Assembly: GCF_000661955.1 (NCBI RefSeq)
Contig: NZ_CP007597.1
Span: 496,001 to 560,000 of the forward strand
Length of the DNA stretch: 64,000 nucleotides
Reading direction: 5' to 3'
From: Stenotrophomonas rhizophila
GTDB taxonomy: Bacteria > Pseudomonadota > Gammaproteobacteria > Xanthomonadales > Xanthomonadaceae
Part shown: positions 54,757 through 61,741 of the stretch, in pieces
How the letters are laid out: each line of letters begins with the position of its first letter
How positions within the stretch are numbered: position 1 is the stretch's first letter
Program-made: the position numbers and the translations under genes
Notes under the pieces: model-generated
Told to the model about the DNA's origin: nothing
Seen by the model: only the letters and a program-made list of their open reading frames with translations
The model's database searches: none

Positions 54757-55764
54757 ATGCATGCTGGTCGCTCCTATACCTTCACCGAATTCCTGCTGTG
54801 GACCCGGCGCCCGCTGTACCTGCTGATCCTGCTCGACGTGGCACTGGTGGCGCTGTACCAGCTGGGTGGCCTGCACTGGCTGGCCGTGCCGTGGAATGTG
54901 ATCCTCATGCTCGGCACCAGCGTGGCGTTGATTGCCGGGTTCAAGAACACCCAGACCTATAACCGGTTGTGGGAGGCGCAGCAGGTGTGGGCGTCGATCA
55001 CTGCGGCAAGCCGGCTGTGGGGCACTATGACCCGCGACTACGTCAACCGTCCCGAGCACAACCGGCGACTGGTTTACCGGCACCTTGCCTGGCTGACCGC
55101 GCTGCGTTACCAGATGCGCGAAAGCAAGCCGTGGGAAACCCAGAAGCTGATGCCTAACGTGGAGTATCGAAAGCACTACGACGTGCCGGAGAAGGTGCGT
55201 ACGCTGGATGCAGAGCTGATCAAGTACGTCAGCCCCGAGGAGCGTTCGCGCATTCTTGGTGCTACCAGCAAGGCCACCGAGGTATTGTCGCTGCAGGGTG
55301 CCGCACTGCGCCAGCTTCTCGACGATGGGGTGATAGTCCAAGCCACCTTCGCCGAACTGCAGCGCGTGCTGCGTGAACTGCACGAACAACAGGCGCGCAG
55401 CGAACGGATCAAGGATTATCCGTATCCCCGGCAGTATGCCGTCATCAACGCGATCTTCGTGCGCATTCTCTGCCTGCTGCTGCCCTTGGGCATGATCGAC
55501 CTGCTGGCACCGATGAACGACACGGTGGGCGGGGCGATGGGGGGCCAAATGGTATGGCTGGCCATTCCACTCAGCGTGCTCGTGTCCTGGATTTACTCTG
55601 CGCTGGACCAGGTGGGCGAGAGCAGCGCCAATCCGTTTGAGGGCGGTGCCAACGACATTCCAATCTCGCAGCTGTGCAACACGGTCGAGCGCAATCTGCG
55701 TGAGTTGCTGGACGAGCGTGATGTTCCGGTGCAGCACGCACCGGCCAGCCCCATCGTGCTGTAA
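54757..55764 (+). CDS. Bestrophin-family chloride channel (YneE-like)
   Basis: 335 aa. Four or more TM helices, beginning with TEFLLWTRRPLYLLILLDVA; family motifs are GFKNTQTYNRLWEAQQVWAS, a cytosolic RHLAWLTALRYQMR, YPYPRQYAVINAIFVRILCL and the C-terminal NPFEGGANDIPISQLCNTVE. Bacterial bestrophins form pentameric anion channels. ATG at 54757 has GGAG upstream. A diverged paralogue lies at 59649-60566. Confidence 0.9.
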   Translation: MHAGRSYTFTEFLLWTRRPLYLLILLDVALVALYQLGGLHWLAVPWNVILMLGTSVALIAGFKNTQTYNRLWEAQQVWASITAASRLWGTMTRDYVNRPEHNRRLVYRHLAWLTALRYQMRESKPWETQKLMPNVEYRKHYDVPEKVRTLDAELIKYVSPEERSRILGATSKATEVLSLQGAALRQLLDDGVIVQATFAELQRVLRELHEQQARSERIKDYPYPRQYAVINAIFVRILCLLLPLGMIDLLAPMNDTVGGAMGGQMVWLAIPLSVLVSWIYSALDQVGESSANPFEGGANDIPISQLCNTVERNLRELLDERDVPVQHAPASPIVL

Positions 55765-55782
55765 CCCGGGAGTACACTGAGC

Positions 55783-56565
55783 ATGAAGATCGTCGTCATC
55801 GGGGGGCACGGGCTGATCGGCAGCCGGGTCGTGGAGGGCCTGGCTAGATTGGGACACGATGCGGTGGCCGCGTCGCGCCGCAGTGGCGTGGACGTACTGA
55901 CCGGCGAAGGGCTGGCAAGAGTGCTTGAAGGTGCCCAAGCGGTGGTGGACGCCTGCAACGCGCCGATCTTCGAAGACCCCCAGGTCGGCGATTTCTTCCG
56001 GAGCGCCACCACGCAGTTGCTGGCTGCGTGTGAGCGTGCCTCCGTGCAGCACCTAGTGGGCCTGTCGATCGTGGGCACGCCTTACCTGCAGGACAGCGCC
56101 TACTTCCGCGCTAAAGCGGTACAGGAGGACCTGGTCCACCAATCGGGACTGCGCTCCACGCTCATCCGCGCCACCCAGTGCTATGAGTTCATGTCCCAGC
56201 TGGTGGCGCCACTGGGCGGCCGACAGGCGCTGCACCTGTCGCCAGCAAAGGTGCAGCCTGTGGCGGCCGACGACCTTGGCGCCCTGGTTGCGCAGGTTGC
56301 GGCCGCAGCGCCGGGTCAGCGCATGGTGCAGATCGCAGGCCCCGAGTGCCACCGCCTGTTCGAGCTGGTGGAGTGGGTAATGTACTTCAACCAGGACGAC
56401 CGCCCGGTGGTGGCAGATCCCGACGCGCGCTACTACGGCGCGCTGCTGAAAGACACGACGCTCACCCCCGAACCTGGCGCGCTGCTAGGCGGCACACGCT
56501 TCGCAGATTGGCTGGCCCGGCACACGCGCCGCGCCTTCCCCTACGTGCACCTGCCCGCGCCGTAA
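55783..56565 (+). CDS. NmrA-like atypical SDR oxidoreductase, paralogue of the one at 53445
   Basis: 260 aa. Cofactor motif IVVIGGHGLIGSRVVEGL; then AVVDACNAPIFEDPQVGDFF, HLVGLSIVGTPYLQ and STLIRATQCYEFMSQLV line up position by position with the other SDR of this cluster. The glycine-rich motif has His in place of Thr. Follows the bestrophin by 18 bp. The pair encloses Ohr and bestrophin, suggesting a duplication. Confidence 0.88.
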   Translation: MKIVVIGGHGLIGSRVVEGLARLGHDAVAASRRSGVDVLTGEGLARVLEGAQAVVDACNAPIFEDPQVGDFFRSATTQLLAACERASVQHLVGLSIVGTPYLQDSAYFRAKAVQEDLVHQSGLRSTLIRATQCYEFMSQLVAPLGGRQALHLSPAKVQPVAADDLGALVAQVAAAAPGQRMVQIAGPECHRLFELVEWVMYFNQDDRPVVADPDARYYGALLKDTTLTPEPGALLGGTRFADWLARHTRRAFPYVHLPAP

Positions 56566-56660
56566 TGTCGGGCTCGTTTCGCTCGGTTCTCTGGGCGACC
56601 GCACGCGGATCGCGATTCTGCTAGCAGAAGCACTCGAAAGCAGAGTCATTTTCCCACCAT

Positions 56661-56800
56661 CGGCGGCGCATTCGTCCGCGCTTGCAGTGGCCGCGAAATA
56701 AACCTCACGAACGCCGATGTGGAATCCCGCGCGACGCGTTGGTGAAGTTCTCCGCCATATCTGTCTCCGGCAAATCGTCGCTCGCCTTCGACATTCTCTA
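56661..56800 (+). pseudogene. Fragment of a UvrA-like excinuclease ATPase
   Basis: The plus strand encodes VRACSGREINLTNADVES and, after a +1 frameshift, RDALVKFSAISVSGKSSLAF followed by DIL and a stop. This corresponds to the N-terminus of UvrA-type proteins, R-G-A-R-x-x-N-L ... P-R-D-A-L-V-x-F-x-G-V-S-G-S-G-K-S-S-L-A-F, including the Walker A loop with Gly changed to Val. Only the first about 45 residues remain, frameshifted, so this is a decayed copy. Confidence 0.65.
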
Positions 56801-57159
56801 AACAGAAGCGCAGCGTCCATCCCTTGTACAGCACTCGCCACCGTAGCGGCTGAAGAGAAGTGCGCGGGGTGGCGCTATCTAACGTCGGGCAATCTGCTTC
56901 AGGGCTTTCACCTCGCGCGGTCCGATTGCGCGAGGTAGCTCTTGGCGGTGGGCGGCGATAGCGCGCGGAATCGTCGCGGGCAGTTGCGTTGATCAGCCCA
57001 GATGCGCGGCCCGCCCTCGACGCAAATGAAGAACGTTAGGACAGTTGCCGCGCGCAGAGTCGACGCTCCAACGGCCGTGCCTCACAGCCGCTAGTCAGGC
57101 AATCATTATGGACCATCGCCGACACCCATCTCTCTGCTTAGCTGACGGACATCCGCATG
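56801..57159. other. Gene-less DNA between two gene remnants
   Basis: No ORF here shows coding character. Around 56890-56990 the minus strand has short peptide-like stretches that could be the tail of another lost gene, but I cannot name it. The base composition is slightly lower in GC and codon periodicity is lost, consistent with decay. Confidence 0.4.
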
Positions 57160-57320
57160 TGAACGATAAAGAGAGGCCAAGCAGGGTGTCGATTGTAATC
57201 GGCACCCTGGGCGACTTAGGTGGCTTCAGCTTCGTGTGACCAAGCAGTAGATACAAGGCCCTGAAACTCCGGATTCCGTGGTAGCGCGGTCCAAGCCAGT
57301 AGCTTCGTCGCAACGTAAAT
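57160..57320 (-). pseudogene. C-terminal remnant of a tyrosine recombinase (integrase)
   Basis: The minus strand encodes FTLRRSYWLGPRYHG, IRSFRALYLLLGHTKL and PRVPITIDTLLGLS. This matches the integrase order H-x-L-R-R-T ... N-L-R-A-V-Q-L-L-L-G-H-T-K-L-E-S-T-V-R-Y-L-G-V. The box II Arg and the LGH motif survive, while the catalytic Tyr region (TVRYLG) is lost. Together with the tRNA-Ile2 at the other end of this block it suggests an old tRNA-integrated island. Confidence 0.6.
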
Positions 57321-57574
57321 GCTGCAAAACGCCTACCCGGCGATGCCCTGCTTCGGAGAAGTGAACAAGCCATTGCTGCCTGATGGACAACATTGTGAGC
57401 CCGCGCGCATGTCTACCGGCCATGCGCTCGATCTCCTACATTGAATCTGCACGGCGCCTTGCCGTGATTGCCGCGAAGACCAATCCCCCTGTCCGCTCAG
57501 GCCGGCCTCCGGCCCGGCCGTGCAGCGCCAGCTTCGCATTTCCGCCAGCCAGCCTCTTCCCTGGAAATCCTCTC

Positions 57575-58495
57575 ATGTTCAGCCTAGACACTACTGAAAA
57601 CCCATCCGCCACCGCGCTCGACGAGCTGGTGCCATCACGCTACGCACTCAAGGTCGGTGACATCGACGTGCTGGTTGTAAGCGACGGTGTGCTTCCTCTT
57701 CCTACCCAGATGCTTGGTCACAACGTCAGCCAAGCCGAACGCGCCGTCTGGTTTGACGACATGTATCTGCCACAAGATGCGTTCGACTGGTCATTGAACG
57801 TAATGGTGGTCCGTAGTGCGGACCGGGTCATCCTCATCGATGCCGGCCTCGGCATGGACCCCGATCTGCAGTTGCCGCGTGCGGGCCAGCTGATCCGCCG
57901 CCTGGGCGCTGCCGGGATCAACTTGGAGGAGATCACCGACGTAGTAATTACACACATGCACATGGACCATATCGGCGGTCTGCTCGTCGACGGTGTCAAA
58001 GAGCAGCTGCGTCCTGACCTTCGCATCCACGTTGCAGCATCGGAAGTAGAGTTCTGGAAGTCGCCGGATTTCACCCGCACCAGCATGCCACCGGGCTTCC
58101 CGGACGCGCTGCGGGCAACCGCAAAGCACTTCTGGGCCGAGTACGGCAGCTCGATGCGGTTGTTTGAGGAGCATCATGAGGTCGCGCCGGGCGTGACCGT
58201 CCGCCGCACCGGTGGCCATACCCCTGGTCACAGCATTGTGCGACTGGACTCCAATGGCAGCGCTCTGACCTTTGCCGGCGATGCAGTGTTTGCGGTCAGC
58301 TTCGACCAACCCAACTGGTACAACGGCTTCGAGCATGACCCGGAGGAGGCGGCGCGCGTACGTCTGGACCTGCTCAACGACCTGGCAGGGACCGGTGAAA
58401 TGCTTGTGGCAACGCATTTGCCATTCCCGTCGATCGGACGGGTCTCCGCGGAAGGCGGCGCCTTCCGTTGGGTGCCCGCGTTCTGGGACTTCTGA
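57575..58495 (+). CDS. MBL-fold metallo-hydrolase
   Basis: 306 aa from the ATG at 57575. Metal-binding motif VVITHMHMDHIGGLL (HxHxDH), the third His in RTGGHTPGHSIV, the bridging Asp in LTFAGDAVFAV and a late His (VATHLPFPS) are all present. The fold is that of lactonases and related hydrolases; a quorum-quenching lactonase is one possibility but unproven. No signal peptide. It opens the second accessory set after the decayed stretch. Confidence 0.9.
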   Translation: MFSLDTTENPSATALDELVPSRYALKVGDIDVLVVSDGVLPLPTQMLGHNVSQAERAVWFDDMYLPQDAFDWSLNVMVVRSADRVILIDAGLGMDPDLQLPRAGQLIRRLGAAGINLEEITDVVITHMHMDHIGGLLVDGVKEQLRPDLRIHVAASEVEFWKSPDFTRTSMPPGFPDALRATAKHFWAEYGSSMRLFEEHHEVAPGVTVRRTGGHTPGHSIVRLDSNGSALTFAGDAVFAVSFDQPNWYNGFEHDPEEAARVRLDLLNDLAGTGEMLVATHLPFPSIGRVSAEGGAFRWVPAFWDF

Positions 58496-58618
58496 GCCAG
58501 CTGCGCGCTTGGACCCTCGGTCAATTTTCATCGGCGTCTGGTCATCCAACGTCCGGCCGAGAGGTCCAGTGTAGCGCGTGCGACCTTTCCCCCACTCGAC
58601 GTTAGCAGAGGTCTACCC

Positions 58619-59569
58619 ATGAACATGATTACCCGTACCCTGGCGGCCACCACTCTGGCACTGGCCGTCCAGGCGGGCACGTCAGCCCAGGCAGCCGAGC
58701 CGCCGCATGTGGCCGCGATCAGCCCGGCCCGCACCGCCAGCACCATTACTACCTCCGACGGGGTACAGCTCTACTACAAGGATTGGGGCCCAAAGAACGG
58801 CCCCGTGGTGACCTTCAGCCACGGCTGGCCACTGGACTCGGACAGCTGGGATGCGCAAATGATGTTCCTGGCCAGCCACGGATACCGTGTGGTCGCGCAC
58901 GACCGACGTGGCCATGGCCGTTCCAGCCAGCCATGGGACGGCAACGACATGGATCACTATGCCGACGACCTGGCCACGGTCGTCAATACACTGGACCTCA
59001 AGGATGTGACCATGGTGGGATTCTCCACCGGTGGAGGCGAAGTAGCGCGCTACGTGGGTCGCCATGGTACCGGTCGGGTGCGGAAGATCGTGTTGATCAG
59101 TTCGGTAACGCCCTTCATGCTCAAGACGGCGGACAACGAAGGCGGCGTGCCGATTGAAGTGTTCGACGGCATGCGTAACGGGCAGCTGGAGAATCGATCG
59201 CAGTTGTTCAAAGACGTCCCTAGCGGCCCGTTCTACGGCTACAACCGCCCCGGTGCCAAGCCCAATCAGGCATTGATTGATTCTTGGTGGGCGCAGGGCA
59301 TGCTAGGTGGAAGCAAGAGTACCTACGACTCGGTTGCAGCCTTCTCGGCTACCGATTTTCGCGGGGACCTGAAGAAAATTGACGTGCCCACGCTGGTCAT
59401 CCACGGCGACGACGACCAAGTTGTACCCATCAACGTCGGCGGCCGCATGTCGGCCCAACTGATCAAGGGTGCCAAGCTGATCGTCTACCCTGGTGCACCG
59501 CACGGTCTCACCGCCACCCACCAAGACAGGGTCAACCAGGACCTGCTGGCGTTCCTGCTGCAACACTGA
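58619..59569 (+). CDS. Secreted alpha/beta hydrolase (cofactor-free haloperoxidase-like)
   Basis: 316 aa with a signal peptide ([20 protein letters not shown], cut after AQA). Catalytic triad: Ser in [15 protein letters not shown], Asp in [12 protein letters not shown], His in [30 protein letters not shown] and [15 protein letters not shown] place it in the bacterial perhydrolase/chloroperoxidase group. These hydrolyse esters and can form peracids. Most of the family is cytosolic; the signal peptide is notable. Confidence 0.9.
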   Translation: MNMITRTLAATTLALAVQAGTSAQAAEPPHVAAISPARTASTITTSDGVQLYYKDWGPKNGPVVTFSHGWPLDSDSWDAQMMFLASHGYRVVAHDRRGHGRSSQPWDGNDMDHYADDLATVVNTLDLKDVTMVGFSTGGGEVARYVGRHGTGRVRKIVLISSVTPFMLKTADNEGGVPIEVFDGMRNGQLENRSQLFKDVPSGPFYGYNRPGAKPNQALIDSWWAQGMLGGSKSTYDSVAAFSATDFRGDLKKIDVPTLVIHGDDDQVVPINVGGRMSAQLIKGAKLIVYPGAPHGLTATHQDRVNQDLLAFLLQH

Positions 59570-59648
59570 ATTACCGCAAGCGCCCGCAGGCGTGATGCAG
59601 CGCGGACATGGCCATCTCCGTGTCCGCGCCCCTCCGGAGAACGCAGAC

Positions 59649-60566
59649 ATGCATGTATCCAACACTCAACGATTGCTGCGTCTCGCACGCAGGACAAGCG
59701 GGGGCCTAGTGCTGGTTGCCCTCTATTCCACGGCGGTGGTTGCACTGTATCGGTGGACGGATGGACAGTGGATCAGCTTTCCATGGGGCCTGCTGGCGTT
59801 TCCTGGGCTGAGCCTGGCCGTATCCACTGGGTTCAAGGCCTTCCATCGTCGCAACCATCTTGCCTCTGGAGAGGCGACCTGGGCATCCATCCATGCCACC
59901 AGCCGGAACTGGGCGCTGCTGGCCCACGCCGCACTGGGCGACCAAGGGAACGCACAAACCCTGGTTGAGCGCCATCTGGTATGGCTTGCAGCATTGCGTC
60001 GGGAGCTGCGATGGAACGATACAGGGGAGCCGGTCGAACTCACTCGGGGCGTGGACGTTCGCAGTGGTCAGCAAGGCGCGGAGGGAGTGTTGCGATTGCA
60101 GAGTGCGGCGCTCAAGTCGCTGAGAGTGGAAGAGACGCTGGATCCAGCGTCTTTCAATGCACTGCACAGCCTGCTGCAGCAGATGCAAAGTCAGCGGGTC
60201 GATGCGATGCGATTCAGAGAGGATCCGGCTACCGGACGGCATTCAATCGTCGACACCGTACTGCTGTGGTCCTTCGGCCTGCTTCTGCCCTTCGGCCTGC
60301 TCGATGCGATGAGTCCGCTGATACTGTTTGACGATACATTTACTGCCACAGTTGCGTGCTGGGTCGTGGTTCCACTCGCGGCGCTGCTCCAAGGAATGTT
60401 CTTGGCCCTGCACAGCCTCGGGTCATGCAAGGCCTTGCCAGGCGATGCGGACCACGTCACATCCGCTGCCAACGCCTTTCAATCGCTCGAAAGCGAATTG
60501 AAGGCCTGGCCCAGCGGATCCGCGCAGGCCCGGGGCGGAAGGGCAACAGCGGCCTTATCGCATTGA
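59649..60566 (+). CDS. Diverged bestrophin-like membrane protein
   Basis: 305 aa from the ATG at 59649. It aligns with the bestrophin at 54757: RLARRTSGGLVLVALYSTAV (TM1), STGFKAFHRRNHLASGEATW (where intact bestrophins read GFKNTQTYNRLWEAQQVW), VERHLVWLAALRRELR and the TM pair around VDTVLLWSFGLLLPFGLLDA. The C-terminal NPFEGGxNDIP signature is replaced by KALPGDADHVTSAANAFQSL. Likely an anion channel or a variant subunit. Its last 88 bp overlap the convergent LysR gene. Confidence 0.78.
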   Translation: MHVSNTQRLLRLARRTSGGLVLVALYSTAVVALYRWTDGQWISFPWGLLAFPGLSLAVSTGFKAFHRRNHLASGEATWASIHATSRNWALLAHAALGDQGNAQTLVERHLVWLAALRRELRWNDTGEPVELTRGVDVRSGQQGAEGVLRLQSAALKSLRVEETLDPASFNALHSLLQQMQSQRVDAMRFREDPATGRHSIVDTVLLWSFGLLLPFGLLDAMSPLILFDDTFTATVACWVVVPLAALLQGMFLALHSLGSCKALPGDADHVTSAANAFQSLESELKAWPSGSAQARGGRATAALSH

Positions 60567-61585
60567 GGCACGGCTGCATCGCATTCCTGTCGCATAAACG
60601 CGACGCCTGCGCCAGTTGCGATCTGCGATGGCAGCAGCCAACCGTCTGCAATTCGATCAGCCATGAAGTCTACGAACGCCCGTGTCCTAGATGGCATGTG
60701 CTGCCTGCTCTGATAACAGATGTAATGGCCTTGGTCATGAACTGCGTACCGATCAAGAAGCGGGACCAGTAACCCTGACGCCAGTGGCCTCGCCGCCAGG
60801 TACGCAGGAAGCTGCGCGACACCATGATCGTCGAGTACCGCCTGCAGTGCCAGCTCAGGGTCGTTGAAGGTTACCTGTGCGTTGGGCAGCATGCGCTGGA
60901 TCCGGTCGTCAAGGTTGAATTCCCATTCGTCAATCCTGCCCGTGGCCAATCGCAGCGTGACGCAGTCATGTCGGGCAAGGTCTTCCAGCTGCATCGGCGT
61001 CCCACGACGTGCGAGGTAGCCCGGCGAGGCGTAGGTCTGAACGCACATGGGCACCATCCTGCGCGCAATCACCTGCGAATCGAGCAACCTTCCTTCAAGG
61101 AATGCAACGTCGACCCGGTCGACGGTGAAGTCGACCGGTTGGTCGTTCAATATTAGATCGACCGACACTTCAGGATATTCGTGCTGGAAAGCCCCGAGTA
61201 GGGGCGCAACGATGCGCCGGCCGAAGCCGACTGTCGATTGAATCCGGATGCGCCCACGAGGAGGGCCCGCTTTGAGGTCGCGCATCTCCTCCAGCGCCTG
61301 CACGATACGTTCGACGCCTTCATGGCAGCTTGCGTAGAAGGTGTTCCCGTCGGACGTCAACGTAGTTGATCGCGTCGTTCTATGGAACAGGCGTACGTCG
61401 AGCTGGCTCTCCAGTTTCTGGACGCTGCGGCTTACCGCAGACCGACCGATGCCCAGCCGGTTGGCTGCCTTCGAAAAGCTGCCATCTGTGACGACCGCAA
61501 TGAATGCCACGATGCCTGAATAGGTGGTGGCGAAGGAGCCCGCCAGCGGATCGCCTAGCATCTGTTGGTGACGAGAGTTTTCCAT
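60479..61585 (-). CDS. LysR-family transcriptional regulator, paralogue of the one at 52280
   Basis: 368 aa. HTH: TDGSFSKAANRLGIGRSAVS; the substrate domain ends with AQVTFNDPELALQAVLDDHG. It shares the unusual N-terminal leader and most of the sequence with the LysR at 52280, differing mainly in an extra C-terminal tail of about 40 residues (from GAGVAFMRQECDAA). That tail is encoded by DNA that is also the end of the bestrophin-like gene on the other strand. Confidence 0.9.
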   Translation of the reverse strand: MENSRHQQMLGDPLAGSFATTYSGIVAFIAVVTDGSFSKAANRLGIGRSAVSRSVQKLESQLDVRLFHRTTRSTTLTSDGNTFYASCHEGVERIVQALEEMRDLKAGPPRGRIRIQSTVGFGRRIVAPLLGAFQHEYPEVSVDLILNDQPVDFTVDRVDVAFLEGRLLDSQVIARRMVPMCVQTYASPGYLARRGTPMQLEDLARHDCVTLRLATGRIDEWEFNLDDRIQRMLPNAQVTFNDPELALQAVLDDHGVAQLPAYLAARPLASGLLVPLLDRYAVHDQGHYICYQSRQHMPSRTRAFVDFMADRIADGWLLPSQIATGAGVAFMRQECDAAVPQCDKAAVALPPRACADPLGQAFNSLSSD

Positions 61586-61741
61586 GGAAGGGGGCCTGGT
61601 TAGGGACAGGACGCGCTGCCGCTAACGCTGCTGCGCCAGGCGTGGGTGCTAGATTGATGGCACCTGCGTGGGTGACGCCAGTCACGACGTGTAAAAGTGT
61701 GTAAAGGCACGCTGCAGACAACCCCGAGCGCACTTTCGTCG

